The translations under genes and the position numbers were made by a program. DNA of 64,000 nucleotides, from contig NC_134570.1 of assembly GCF_050947875.1 (NCBI RefSeq), positions 228,269,265 to 228,333,264 on the forward strand. The letters run 5' to 3'. Position 1 is the first letter of the stretch. Each line of letters starts with the position of its first letter. Below, in pieces: positions 11,567 to 23,719 of the stretch. This stretch comes from Dermacentor variabilis. Taxonomy: Eukaryota > Arthropoda > Arachnida > Ixodida > Ixodidae. Under the pieces are notes generated by a model, which was not told where the DNA came from, did not search any database, and saw only the letters and a program-made list of their open reading frames with translations.

Positions 11567-12907
11567 ATGTACCGAACGCCCCCGCAAAGCCGCGATCCAA
11601 GCCCGAAGCCCGAGAACAAAACCAACGTCGTCCAAGACCAGCGTGCTAGCCGCCGACTGCAAGGACTGCCCCCAGAGCACGGACTTCTACCAGAGACGAG
11701 CAGGAAGATTGCCACCAAGTCCACCCCAATGGCAGCCCCAGCATCCCCCGTCGTGCTGCAGCAGCCCAGGGAGCCCCCCACGTTCCGCGGTTAAACATTC
11801 GAGGACCCGGAAACCTGGCTTGAGACGTACGAGAGAGTCGCTACATTTAACAACTGGAACAGCGACGACAAACTGCGATATGTCTTCTTCGCTTTGGAAG
11901 ACGCAGCCAGGACGTGGTTCGAGAACCGAGAAGCCACTTTAACGACCTGGGAACTTTTCCGAAGCGGCTTCCTGCAGACATTCGCAAGCGTCGTACGCCG
12001 AGAACGAGCCCAAGCGCTATTAGAAACCCGGGTGCAGCTACCTAATGAGACGACCGCGATCTACACGGAAGAAATGAGCCGTCTCTTCCGCCACGCCGAC
12101 CCTGAAATGCCCGAGGAGAAGAAAGTCCGCCTGCTGATGCGTGGTGTGAAGGAAGAACTTTTTGCAGGAATGGTACGAAGCCCACCGAAGACCGTCGACG
12201 AGTTTCTTCGCGAAGCCACCAGCATCGAGAAGACACTCGAGATGCGAAACCGGCAATTCGACCGCCGCACGAACTCGACAAACAACGCCGGAGTTCAATC
12301 ACTGGCCGCCGACGACCTGCGCGAGACTATCCGAGCGGTCGTGCAGGAGGAGCTACAAAAGCTGTTCGCACCATCACAGCCTCAATTGGCTTCGATTGCC
12401 GACGCCGTGCGTGAGGAGCTCCAACAACAACTTGGAGTAGCCCCTGAATCGCCCCAGCCTGTGCCGCAAGCGATGACCTACGCCGCCGTCGCACGCCGTC
12501 AAGGTCCCCCTCCGCGACCGCGCCAGGGCCCTGTCACGCCGCAGTTCCGTCGTCCGCCGCCGCCACCGCCAGCACGACCACCCGTCGTCCAGCGCACCTA
12601 CGCGAGTAAGACGGACATTTGGCACGCTCCTGACCAACGCCCGCTCTGCTACCACTGCGGAGAAGCGGGTCACGTTTACCGACGATGTCCATACCGGGAG
12701 ATGGGAATGCGAGGTTTCGCCGTGAACGCTCCACGCCCGCAGCAAGTTGAACGCCCCCGCGATATCGCCGATTACCTCGCCGCTTCTCAGTGGAGCTCTC
12801 GACGACCGTCGCGTTCGCCATCACCAGGCCGCTACCTGTCGCCGCAGCGCCGACCATACACTGGCCCAGCCCGAGGCCGGTCAGCGAGCCCATATCCGGA
12901 AAACTAA
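11567..12907 (+). pseudogene. GY3 gag, one nonsense codon
   Basis: Start chosen at the ATG reading MYRTPPQSRD, which is conserved in GY6. One in-frame TAA (11792-11794) splits the frame after EPPTFRG; otherwise it is open to 12907 (446 residues if read through). Order: basic N-terminus, capsid-like region (WLETYERVATFNNW, TWFENREATLTTW, MRGVKEELFAGMV), a coiled acidic segment, a proline-rich stretch, and the zinc knuckle CYHCGEAGHVYRRC near residue 360. Gag ends GAA AAC TAA, overlapping the pol frame by 118 bases in the -1 frame. Confidence 0.9.
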
Positions 12908-15900
12908 AAGCAGCAACCGATGGAGGTGCGGTTGCTGTTCGTCGAACTGACGAAGATCCTCCGCCGCCGACGAAGACACCGAAGAAACTACCTCGACGAC
13001 ATAACGACACGCCGCCGTCCCGACGAAATCGGGAAGCCAAGACTACACCGATGAAAGACGACTTGACGACGCGACGTTCCAGCTTCAGTTCAACGCGACG
13101 CAGCCGTGATCCGACGCCAAGACCCCACTGCAACGCCAGACAAAGAACCACCGACCTCGACGTACTTCTCGACGGCCACGCAGTCACTGCCTTAGTCGAC
13201 ACAGGGGCCGATTACTCCATAATGAGTGGACACATCGCCGCCCAGCTGAAGAGGGTTAAGACTGCATGGGAGGGCCCCCAAATTCGGACCGCTGGAGGAC
13301 ACCTCATTACGCCGACTGGAATCTGCATGGCAAGAATTACCGTTCATAACCGGACTTACCCTGCCACCTTCGTTGTCCTCCAACAGTGTTCACAGGACGT
13401 CATTCTCGGCATGGACTTCCTGAATCAACATGGCGCAATCATCGACCTGAAGTCGAAATCGATAACGCTGTCACAAGATCAAGCGATACCGCCGGAGAGC
13501 TGTCGTAGTCACCACGCCTTGAGTGTTCTCGAAGATCAAGTGAGCATCCCGCCTCGCTCGAGCATTGTTATTTCGGTCGGCACCGAAACACCCGCTGACG
13601 TAGAAGGCGTCATCGAGGGCGACCAACATCTACTGCTCGACCGTGAAATTTGCGTCGCAAGAGGGATCGCTCGACTCCACGGAGGGCAAGTGGAAGTTAT
13701 GCTAACCAACTTCAGCCAAGAGTTCAAGCACATTAACAAGGGCACGACAATCGCATACATCGAGGAAATTTTGGAAACCAGCAATGCCTTTGTCCTCTCG
13801 GATTCAGCCGCATCTACCCCGATGAGAATTGTCCCCGAACCAGACTTCGACGTGAATCCAAGTCTTCCTATGAGTAAGCAGCAACAGATCAGAAGTCTTC
13901 TCCGACGATACAAAGACTGCTTTTCGACGTCATCGAGGATTCGTCAAACACCAGTTGCAAAGCATCGCATAATAACCGAAGAGAGCACTCGACCACTCCG
14001 CCAGAGCCCTTACCGAGTTTCGACGCGAGAACGTGAAGCTATTAGGCAACAAGTCGACGAAATGCTGCGCGACGACATCATCCAGCCGTCGAAAAGTCCG
14101 TGGGCCTCTCCTGTAGTCCTGGTAAAGAAAAAGGACGGAACCCTACGCTTCTGCGTCGATTATCGTCGACTGAACAAGATCACGAAGAAGGATGTGTACC
14201 CCCTTCCACGGATAGACGACGCATTGGATCGGCTCTGCAACGCTAAATACTTCTCGTCGATGGACCTCAAGTCTGGCTACTGGCAAATAGAGGTCGACGA
14301 GAGAGATCGCGAAAAGACTGCCTTCATCACGCCAGACGGCCTCTACGAGTTCAAGGTCATGCCATTCGGACTTTGCTCGGCGCCTGCAACGTTCCAGCGC
14401 GTCATGGACACTGTGTTAGCCGGACTGAACTGGCAGACGTGCCTTGTTTACCTGGATGACGTCGTTGTGTTCGCCGGAAATTTCGACGAGCACCTTCGGC
14501 GGCTTGCGACAGTGTTAGAAGCCATCAAGTCATCAGGGCTCACTCTGAAGCCGGAAAAGTGCCGTTTCGCTTACGGTAAGCTTTTGTTCCTAGGCCACGT
14601 GATCAGCAAATCAGGAGTACGCCCCGACCCACAGAAGACAGCTGCCATCGCAAAGTTCCCGCAGCCAACCGACTAAAAGGCAGTGCGCAGATTCCTTGGC
14701 ATGTGTGCCTACTATAGGCGCTTTGTCAAGGACTTTTCACGCATCGCGGAGCCGCTAACACATCTAACCAAATGTGATCTCGCGTTCAAGTGGGAAACGC
14801 CGCAGGCCAAGGCATTTCAAGAACTCAAACAACGCATGCAGTCGCCGCCGGTACTTGCACACTTCGACAAGGACGCCGATACCGAAATCCACACTGACGC
14901 CAGTAGCCTAGGCCTCGGTGCCGTCCTAGTCCAGAGGAAAGAGGGACTTGAAAGGGTGATATCGTATGCTAGCCGGTCGCTGTCAAAAGCGGAAAGCAAC
15001 TATTCTACGACTGAAAAGGAATGCCTTGCCATCATTTGGGCTACAGCTAAATTCCGCCCTTACCTCTATGGCAGGCCATTCAAAGTCGTCAGTGACCATC
15101 ACGCATTGTGTTGGCTAGCTAACTTAAAGGACCCTTCAGGACGGCTGGCGCGATGGAGCCTCAGACTACAAGAATATGACGTCACGGTAATATACAAGTC
15201 CGGAAAAAAACACTCCGACGCCGACTGCTTATCGCGCGCCCCCATCGATCCCCCGCCGCAAGACGACGAGGACGACGACGCCTTCCTTGGGATAATAAGC
15301 GCGGAAGACTTCACTAAACAGCAACGAGCCGACCCGGAGCTAAAAGGCCTCGTCGAGTATTTGGAAGGGAACACCAACGTTGTCCCTAGGGCATTTAAGC
15401 GCACGTTCTCTTCGTTCACGCTACAAAACAACCTGCTCGTGAAGAACTTCTCACCAATCCGCGCCAGCTACCTTCTTGTTGTACCGTCAGCGCTGCGTCC
15501 AGAAATACTCCACGCCCTACACGACGATCCAACCGCTGGGCACCTCGGATTCTCCCGGACGCTGTCGAGAATACAGGAAAGGTATTACTGGCCGCGTCTG
15601 ACCGCCGACGTCGCCCGTTACGTCAAGACATGCCGAGACTGTCAACGACGCAAGACACCACCGACAAGGCCAGCAGGATTGCTACAGCCGATCGAACCCC
15701 CTCGCCGACCATTCCAGCAGATTGGGATGGATTTGTTGGGGCCGTTTCCGATATCAACATCCGGGAATAAGTGGATCGTTGTGGCGACGGACTATGTCAC
15801 CCGTTTTGCTGAAACTAAAGCTCTACCAAAAGGCAGCGCAGCCGAAGTGGCGAAATTTTTCGTGGAGAACATCCTGCTGCGACATGGTGCCCCAGAAGTC

Positions 15901-16566
15901 CTCATCACCGACAGAGGAACGGCTTTTACAGCAGAGCTCACCCAAGCCATTCTGCAGTACAGCCACACAAGCCACAGGAGGACAACTGCCTACCATGCGC
16001 AGACGAATGGTCTCACGGAGCGCCTGAACAAGACCCTCGCCGACATGCTAGCAATGTACGTCGACGTCGAACACAAGACGTGGGACGCTGTCCTGCCGTA
16101 CGTAACCTTTGCGTACAACACGGTGGTGCAAGAAACAACACAGATCACACCGTTCAAGCTGGTCTACGGTAGGAACCAGACGACGACGCTCGACGCCATG
16201 CTGCCGCAGGTCACTGACGAAGAGAATGTTGACGTCGCTAGCTATCTCCAGCGCGCCGAAGAAGCCCGACAGCTCGCCCGCCTGCGAATCAAGAGCCAGC
16301 AGAGGACCGACAGCCGACACTACAACCTCCGACGACGCTTCGTCGAGTACCAACCTGGCGACCGTGTTTGGGTGTGGACCCCGATGCGCCGACGAGGACT
16401 CAGTGAGAAACTACTCCGACGCTATTTCGGACCCTACAAGGTCATCCGACGTATTGGCGCTCTGGACTATGAGGTCGTGCCAGACGGCATTTCGCATTCA
16501 CAGCGGCGCCGCGCACGATCTGAAGTGGTCCACGTGGTGCGCCTTGAATCCTTTTACGGACGCTGA
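12790..16566 (+). pseudogene. GY3 pol (PR-RT-RNase H-IN), one nonsense codon
   Basis: Open in one frame except for TAA at 14674-14676, where relatives have Lys (PTDKKAVRRFLG). Protease: ALVDTGADYSIMS near 13190. [49 protein letters not shown] and YLDDVV near 14450. RNase H: IHTDASSLGLGAVL, then DHHALCWL. Integrase: HLGFSRTL, CRDCQRRK, GMDLLGPFPIS, ITDRGTAFTAE and NGLTERLNK (DDE triad), then a GPY motif (YFGPYKVIRRIG). It probably starts by -1 frameshifting from gag, because no pol-frame ATG is well placed. All catalytic residues that I can see are kept. Confidence 0.93.
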
Positions 16567-16654
16567 CGAACTTCGCCATTTTTGTTATTTTCTTTGCTAC
16601 GAGTGCTTTTGTTTATTACCTTCGTTTGTTTGCAACATCGGGTCGATGCTCTTT

Positions 16655-16667
16655 AAGAGGGGGGTAT
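16655..16667 (+). promoter_or_regulatory. GY3 polypurine tract
   Basis: AAGAGGGGGGTAT immediately before the 3' LTR: the primer for plus-strand DNA synthesis. The same tract is seen in GY6 (minus, 33787-33773) and a similar one in GY4 (23706-23719). Confidence 0.85.
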
Positions 16668-17086
16668 TGACACGTGTACTTATCTTTATCGGTCGACCAC
16701 GTTTCGCCGCTTAACAACTGTAATCGCAAAGCGAGGGACGCGCCTGCATGTATCCGACGTTTCTGGAAAGTTATCGATGCTTCTACCCGGCTGTCTGCTG
16801 TCGCCGAACCTTGTGTTATCTGATTTCATCGCGTAACGCGAATGGTGTAGAACTTTGTGGAAGGCACGCGGGTCCGAACGATTAGTCTGGAACATTCGAC
16901 GACTGCTCTATAAAAGCCGACGCGCTTGACCCGCTGATCAGATTTACGACGATCGCCGACTGTGTTCACCGTTCTCGTTGTGCTTTAAGTGTAGCCTGTT
17001 TTGTGGGCACAGGTTCGCCCAATAAAAGCTAGTTTTTGCCTTTCACAGTATTGCTACTGTGTTCTTTGACGTCACGACCACGTGAC
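16668..17086 (+). repeat. GY3 3' LTR
   Basis: 419 bp, about five substitutions from the 5' LTR (for example GGGCGACC against GGTCGACC near its start). Ends CCACGTGAC and is followed by GTACGTAGC of repeat R. Confidence 0.92.
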
Positions 17087-17745
17087 GTACGTAGCAAATA
17101 CAACTAACCGTTTCTTGCGGGAGTCAGCGTCATCTGAGGCACTGAGCTCCACCGCATTTCGTCTGCAAGGATGGCTGCGCTTCCGCCATGCGATCAATCG
17201 CATGCATGCAAACCGTCGCGTGTAAGATGCCACTGATCAAGCGACAACACAAATTAATAAAGTTCGCATAACAGAGCAAAGTACACCCGGGTAAGACCTG
17301 GGTCAAAAATGTGGTAAATACATATCGCTTTTTATCGCTCTCAACGGTTTCTTTGCCTCGGCCGTAGTATACCCGGAGCCTATGCGCACTGACGTTGGAA
17401 TGTGAACCTCTCGCAACTCGCGCAAAGTCCGGAACACATGCATTGCAGGAAACGACCGAAGCGTAACAAGCTTCCAGAGAAAAATGGGACCAGAGATACA
17501 GGCAGAGCAGTTGAGCAGCAGCAGAGACCTCCATCCGAGCAGCTCGCAGCTGCCGGCCGAGCGCGCACCGAACAAAAACTACCGGTAACCCAATATCTCG
17601 GCAGATCTCGAATTTCTTCCGTGACCTCGACGCGAGAGGTGACGTTTTGGGCCGCCACTGTGGCTTCACAGATCGTTGGCTTGCCAACGCTGCCTGACGT
17701 AACGCTCCCTCCTATCTTTCTCTTCCTCCATGCGTCCCGCAGACA
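17087..17745 (+). repeat. repeat R, copy R1, right part
   Basis: 17087 to about 17315 matches the complement of 48399-48630, and about 17330-17745 matches the complement of 44025-44415. R is therefore at least 880 bp and moderately to highly conserved. A 185-codon frame on the minus strand (17130-17687) starts MASQRSVKPQW, and R2 has MASERSVKPQW at the same place (plus, 44078). I recognise no domain. A possible third partial relative is at 49560-49650. Confidence 0.8.
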
Positions 17746-17869
17746 AACGCTATGAACCCCATTTACACGAAGTGCGGCTCATGTTAACTAGCCGCTATAC
17801 TTTGTTGGGTAATGCGATGGATCGATCGTTTTTTTTTTTAATTCTACCGTGCCGTAACGCTTGCCTTAA
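17746..17869. other. no gene recognised
   Basis: Short spacer between repeat R and LINE LN3. It contains a run of ten T at about 17830. Confidence 0.4.
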
Positions 17870-18436
17870 GGGAGACCTGGTTGTGCCCTGAAATACCATC
17901 TGTTTCATACTTACCGCCCACTTATCAAATTTTCGACGAGACCGCTATCCTTCTTCACCGAAATCAAAGGGTGGTGGGGCCCTGATTGCGATCAATCAAT
18001 CATTCAGACCCGTTCGGCGTCCTGATTTACAATGTGCAACGAAATATGTCTGGTCAGAGCTTTTTAGGGCTCGTAGGAATGGTCTCTTAGTCGGGAATTT
18101 CTATTATTCGCGTGATATGAATATTGAGATGTACAGTACATGACTCTTCTAGCCACCATCAAAATGTTATATCGGCCCCATGCTAACCATAAAATACTCA
18201 TAATCGGTGATCTTATTACTCCTGGCATTTCCTAGCAAAGTGGTAAAATTTCAACCCCTTCTTTTTACTTATTTGCCAAGTGCGACTCGTTACTTGATCT
18301 TATATCTTTTACATCTCTGCGCCAATTTAACAATATTCTGAACTCTTGTGGCAATGTACCACGACCTATGCCTTTGTAACGCAGAAGCTGTGGCTGTGTG
18401 TTGTGGCGGCGTTCCCCTTGTTATGCCAGATAAATA
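17870..18436 (+). pseudogene. LN3: LINE endonuclease remnant, 5' part
   Basis: Plus-strand CR1/Jockey-like LINE. Broken frames show an endonuclease-like block (KGGGALIAI near 17965), then cysteine-poor remnants with many stops. Its last codons before the GY4 insertion read DKY, and translation resumes at 24003 as HPPLHISLQF, the C-terminal endonuclease block. That continuity proves that the two parts are one LINE copy. Confidence 0.7.
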
Positions 18437-18728
18437 TGGCCGCGACAAACTTGGTGACATTCAAGTTGCGCGCCCTTTGTATTGGACACTGTGCGCGCCG
18501 TACCGTGGTGTTGTTCAGCAACAACAGGCAGCGATCTTCGTGGCACGGGAAGACGGTTGGACTCGGCTCGCATGCGCCACGAGGTGTCACGCGAGAAGAA
18601 AGAGGAAGATGGTTCGAAGCCAGTTTTGAGAACGCGACTGCCAGGGATTTCTTCACGACCGCAGTGACTTCTGCTTGTGGGCACAAGTTCGCCCTGAATA
18701 AATATCATTGTTTTATTAACATCGTTAC
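18437..18728 (+). repeat. GY4 5' LTR
   Basis: Starts TGGCCGCGACAAACTTGG and ends ATCGTTAC(A). Poly(A) signal AATAAA at 18697-18702. A 12-base run absent from the 3' copy lies near 18560. Confidence 0.88.
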
Positions 18729-18749
18729 ATTTCTGGTGGAGGTGCGGGG

Positions 18750-20149
18750 TATGAGTCGAAGCCCCACGAACGAAAGTCATCGTAGTCCCGACAACCAGCG
18801 AGTCCATCCCGTGGAATTGACACCCACCAGCGAACCAGCCACCGTCATCGAGGTGACTCGCCCGAATTCGGCCCTCTTCTCTTCATGCCAAGAGAAACTC
18901 AGACAACGGACGCCGCCACAACGACTAGCCAGGTAACGCCGGCACAGCTGGTCGTAAGCCAACCTCGCAAGCCGCCAACATTCCATGGTGACTCGTTCGA
19001 AGACGTGGAAGACTGGTTGAAACAGTTCGGGAGAGTGGCGAGCTTTAATTAATGGAATGAGAGACAGAAGCTCCGTAACGCATATTTCGCTTTGGAGGAC
19101 TTCGCAAAAATGTGGTATGAGAACCACGAACCCTCTTTGTCCTCTTGGGAGGAATTTCGACAACTGCTAGCAACGTACGCCAGCAAGGATCGTAAAGAAA
19201 AGGCGGAACTTGCACTTCAAGCCAGGAACCTGCACATACACGAGAACGTGGCGATGTATATCAAGGACATGTCCCGCCTGTTCAAGCCTGCTGATCCAAC
19301 CATGAGTGAAGATAAGGAGCAGCGCCATGCGTGGAGTAAAGCAGGAACTCTTCGCAGTTCTCGTCCGCAACCCACCGCGCACGGTCGCCGAGTTCAGATA
19401 CGAAGCAACGACCATGGAAAAGACGCTGAAACAGCGGACTCGGCAATACAACCGTGAGGCAAGCTGTGCACCTGCCCATTTCTTGCTTGGAGGCGTGCCA
19501 AACGACCTTGAAGCCCTGCGGGAGCTCGTCCGGTCAGTGATCAGGGAAGAGCTCAACAAGCGGCAGACACCTCAGGCTCCAACTGCACTATCTATCGTCG
19601 ACGTTGTCCGGGACGAACTCAGGAACGTAATACGGGATTCAGAGCGTGAGCCACAGCCGATGCGGCGCACCCCAACGTACACCGACGTACTCAGGCAACC
19701 CGCGGTACACAGTAGTGGAGCAGTTGCGACAACCGTTCCCTACCCGCCCACAGTACGCAGTGCACCTCGTCTGATGGAACCACCGGCTGCCTATCCGCCT
19801 TCAGCACGTAGTGCACCTCGTTTTGTCAAACAAAGGCCCCGTAAAAGGGACTTCCGGAGTGACTACGAGCGCAGGCCCGTGTTTTCACTGCGGAGAAGCG
19901 GGTCACCTGTATAGGTTCTGCCCGTACCGTCAAGCTGGATTAAGGGGTTTTCCCTTAAGTGCACCATGCCTCCGAAATGGTCAACAGCCAGCAGGGATCG
20001 AAGAATATTTGTCCACGCGCCAAAGCCCCACTACTCCTCGCCAACATCAACCACGGTCACCGTCGCCCACGCGCTACCGATCGCCCAGCCCGCGCGCGTC
20101 TTCAAGATTGCCTAGGCGTCGTTCACCAAGCCCACACCAGGAAAACTGA
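18750..20149 (+). pseudogene. GY4 gag, frameshifted
   Basis: ATG at 18750 (MSRSPTNES). The first frame ends at 18936. Capsid-like segments follow in other frames: DWLKQFGRVASFN, a stop near 19052, YENHEPSLSSWEEFRQ (19092-19457), and MRGVKQELFAVLV (19306-19914). The zinc knuckle CFHCGEAGHLYRFC is in a fourth segment (19811-20149). The frame ends GAA AAC TGA, as in GY3. At least three frameshifts. Confidence 0.85.
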
Positions 20150-20274
20150 AGCAAGCGACCTGTGGAGGTGAGGCCGCTGATAACCAGAGTTACGAAGATC
20201 CTCCAACGCGGTTCCAGTGCGATGACGAGATAATTCCAGTAAACAGGTGGAGGAACGAAACGATTACATCAGAT

Positions 20275-20910
20275 TTGCGGTTGACAATAGATCGATGCGA
20301 GCTGAATGCCCTAGTCGACACTGGCGCTGATTATTTGGTAATAAGTTTCAATATGGCGAAGCACCTGAAAAAAGTTCTGACGCAGTGGACTGGACCGCAG
20401 ATACGCACGGCAGGCGGTCATCTTATTACGCCCCTTGGCCGATGCACCGCAAGACTTAGGATAAAAGGCTTCACTTACGTTTCCGACTTTATTGTACTGC
20501 CAGAACGTTCACGGGAACTTATATTGGGAATGGATTTTCTACAAGCTAACGGCGCCATAATTAACCTACGTAGGTCCAGTGTGTCTTTCTCGACAAAACA
20601 AGGTATACCTGTGGAAGCATCGGAGGAGCGACGTCTTGCTGCACTGCGCGTCGTTGATGATGATGTAACTGTGCCGCCACGCTGCAGTATAATGGTTCTT
20701 GTGGAGAATGAAACATTTTACAACCGCGAAGGCAAAGCGGATGGAACCATAGAGCTCCTTTTCAACAAAGGTATTTGCGTGGCTGGGAGTCTTGTTCACT
20801 TAAGTGATGGCCGTGCAAATGTCGCACTTACGAATTTCGGAATTGAATTCCAACACATCGCACAAGGAACAGCAATCGCCTATTTCCACGAGTTCTGCGT
20901 AGCGACCTAA
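20275..20910 (+). pseudogene. GY4 protease
   Basis: 211 open codons with the retropepsin signature NALVDTGADYLVIS and, later, LILGMDFLQANGA (the hydrophobic-Gly flap partner block, equal to VILGMDFLNQHGA in GY3). It continues through the PR-RT linker to VALTNFGIEFQHI. The frame ends at 20910, and RT continues in another frame. Confidence 0.85.
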
Positions 20911-20912
20911 TT

Positions 20913-22340
20913 ATGCAGCCTAACGACAACGTCAACTGCCCTGCCAGGAACCTGCAGTGTCGACAGATCAATTATCGTCAACCCGAGACTCCCGGAAGCC
21001 CAAACGAAACAGATATATGGATCAAGGATTTTTCCGACTGCTTCTCCACCTCCTCGAAGGTACGGCGCACGTCTGTTGCAAAGCATAGAATCACAACAGA
21101 GGACGCCACAAGACCGGTATGCCAACACCCGTATCGAGTCTCACCGAAAGAAAGGGAGATCATCAAGAAGCAAGTCGAGGAGATGCTTTCAGATGACGTT
21201 ACTCAGCCTTCCAGCAGTCCATGGGCGTCTCCCGTAGTGCTCGTTAAGAAAAAAGAACACTTCGATTCTGCGTCGACTACCGTAAATTGAATAGCGTAAC
21301 TAAGCGGGATGTATACCCCCTTCCGCGTATCGACGATGCGTTAGATCGGCTGCTATGCGCAAAGAAATTTCTCCTCCCTGGATCTCAAGAGTGGATATTG
21401 GCAAATAGAGGTGGATGAGCGGGACCGTGAAAAGACAGCATTCGTAACCCCTGATGGCCTCTACGAATTTAAAGCTCTTCCATTCGGCCTCTGTTCCGCG
21501 CCCGCAACGTTCCAGCGAATGATCGACTCGGTGCTCACTGGATTGAAATGTATTTGGATGATGTGGTCGTATTTTCCACCACATTTGACCAACATCTAGA
21601 GCGCCTGCGACTAGTATTAGAAGCTATTCACGCAGCAGACTCGACAATTAAGCCGGAAAAATGTCAATTCGGCTTCGATGAACTTCGGTTTCTCGGACAC
21701 ATCATCGGTGCTGAAGGCGTTCGGCCAGATCCCGAAAAGACAGCAGCTGTTGCGAGGTTCCCGATACCCACCGACAAAAAGTCTGTGCGACGTTTCTTGG
21801 GCTTATGCGCATACTACAGAAGATTTGTGGGAAATTTTTCAAAGATTGCTGAGCGCCTTACAATGCTAACAAGAGAAGATGAACCTTTCATGTGGAAAAG
21901 CGAACAACAAGACGCCTTTGACGAGTTAAAGAAACGCCTGCAAGCTTCTCCAATCCTTGCCCATTTTGATGACAGCCGACACTGAAGTTCATAGCGATGC
22001 GAGTAACGTCGGCCTCAGTGCCATACTAGTGCAGTGGCACAACGGCCAGGAGAGCTTAATAGCTTACGCCAGCCGTAAGCTCTCGAAAGCACAGGCAGAC
22101 TACTCAGCAACCGAGAAAGAGTGTCTCGCAGTCATTTGGGCAATATGTAAATTTCGGCCCTACCTATATGGTAGACCATTCAGAGCAGTCAGTGATCACC
22201 ATTCGCTTTGCTGGCTGGCGAATCTCAAGGATCCGTCCGGACGACTAGCAAGATGGAGCCTTAGGCTTCAAGAGTATGACATTACTGTCGTATACTGTTC
22301 CGGGAGGAAACACAGCGATGCCGACTGCTTGTCTCGCGCA
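20913..22340 (+). pseudogene. GY4 reverse transcriptase and RNase H
   Basis: Pieces in order: CFSTSSKVRRTSVAKHRI to VVLVKKK (20913-21280), a frameshift within the KKDGTLRF block, [15 protein letters not shown] (21411-21600), YLDDVVVFSTTFDQH to ILAHFDD (21548-21985), and RNase H SDASNVGLSAIL with DHHSLCWLANL (21957 onward). A small deletion removes the residues just before YLDD (KCIWMM in the first frame, MYLDDVVV in the next). Catalytic YLDD is kept, but the polyprotein is not continuous. Confidence 0.88.
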
Positions 22341-23642
22341 CCCGTCAAGACAACTGTGTCAGAAGAGGAGGATTTCCCGTTCCTTTGCATTTTTGACGCG
22401 TCACAAATTGCTCAACAACAACGAGATGACCCGGAATTGCTTCCACTTATACAGTGCCTGGAAGTACTAGACGTTCAACTCCCACGTCTTTTCTCTAGAA
22501 GGCTATCCTCGTTCTGTCTGCGAGGAAATGTCCTCTACAAGAGAAACTTCGATAACAGCGAGACAAAGTTTTGCTGGTCGTACCCATATCTATGCGAGAA
22601 GAAATTTTGCATGCATGTCAGGATGAACCCACATCTGGACACATGGGCGTGAGCCGTACATTCGCCAGGATTCGTCTGAAATACTACTGGCCCAAGTTAT
22701 TAGCATCAGTGCAGCACTATGTCAAGACTTGTCGCGAGTGTCAAAGGCGCAAGACTCCATCCGTAAAACCCACAGGCCTCCTCCAGCCAATAGAGCCACC
22801 AAAAGCCCCATTCCAACAAGTCGGTATGGACCTCCATCATCTTTAGGAAAAACGTGGATAGCTGTGGCCACGTACTATCTGAACCGTTACGCAGAAACTG
22901 ATTCCCTGTACAGTGCAACGGTTGTCGATTCTTTGTCCACAATATCGTGCTCAGGCATGGCGCTCCCACAGTTGTTATTACCGATCGTCGAACGGCCTTT
23001 ACTGCGGACATAATAAAATGCTTGTTGCAAATGACGCATACTGATCATAGGAGAACTACGGCGTACCACCCTCAGACAAACGGTTTAACTGAACGCCTCA
23101 GCAGAACACTGACTGACATGTTTTCGATGTATGTCGACGTTGAACATAGGCTGTGGGACGAAATTTCACCGTACATCACCTTCGCATATAATACGGCCGT
23201 TCAAGAAACAACACGAGTCGCCCCGTTTGAACTTGTATTCGGCCGAGCAGTAACCACAACTTTGGATGCTATGTTGCCCTATGATGAAGAAAACAATATT
23301 TCATCTGACCTAGAAGATTTCTTGCAAAGAGCCAAAGAGGCACGACAGATGACAAGGTGCCGAATACGCCGCCAACAACGCATCTACTCCAGCCGGTACA
23401 ACCAGCGCCGTAGTGAAGCTCATTACCAGCCCGGTGACAATGTGTGGGTATGGACTCCAGTGCGACTCCGTGGACAGTCTGAAAAGCTTCTGTGCCGATA
23501 CTTCGGCCCTTACGAAATACTTCGTCGTATAAGCGACGTAACTTACGATGCGAAATCCGCTGGACACGAGAGCCCAATAAGGCGCAACACCACGGAAGTT
23601 GTGCATGTTGTCCGCATGGAAGCCTACCAGGAGAGCTCATGA
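22341..23642 (+). pseudogene. GY4 integrase
   Basis: Three frames. HHCC domain: SGHMGVSRTFARI and CRECQRRKTP (22571-22846). GMDLHHL marks the first Asp region with a small deletion of the GPFP block. ITDRRTAFTADI and HPQTNGLTERLSRTL give the second Asp and the Glu (22947-23642). The C-terminus has a GPY motif (YFGPYEILRRIS) and ends HVVRMEAYQESS. Confidence 0.88.
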
Positions 23643-23719
23643 ACAAAAATAAAGTGAGAGCACGCAGGAACCCTTACTTCCTCTCACGCATCGGGCCGAT
23701 GTGGTAAGGAGGGGGATAA

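Larger units (their letters stand above)
11123..17086 (+). mobile_element. GY3: Ty3/gypsy retrotransposon, nearly intact
   Basis: Complete layout: 5' LTR (11123-11541), primer site, gag, pol (PR-RT-RH-IN), purine tract (16655-16667), 3' LTR (16668-17086). There is no env. The LTRs are both 419 bp and I count about five differences, so it is a fairly recent insertion. The empty site is visible in copy R2 (near 48625). Flanks read ...CATAGCAC and GTACGTAGC..., so the duplication is at most an imperfect 4 bp (GCAC/GTAC). Two nonsense codons (11792 and 14674) disable it. Confidence 0.93.

Noticed and set aside
16560..16668. env gene after GY3 pol
   Set aside because: Only about 100 bases separate pol from the 3' LTR, so there is no room for an envelope gene; the same holds for GY4 and GY6.
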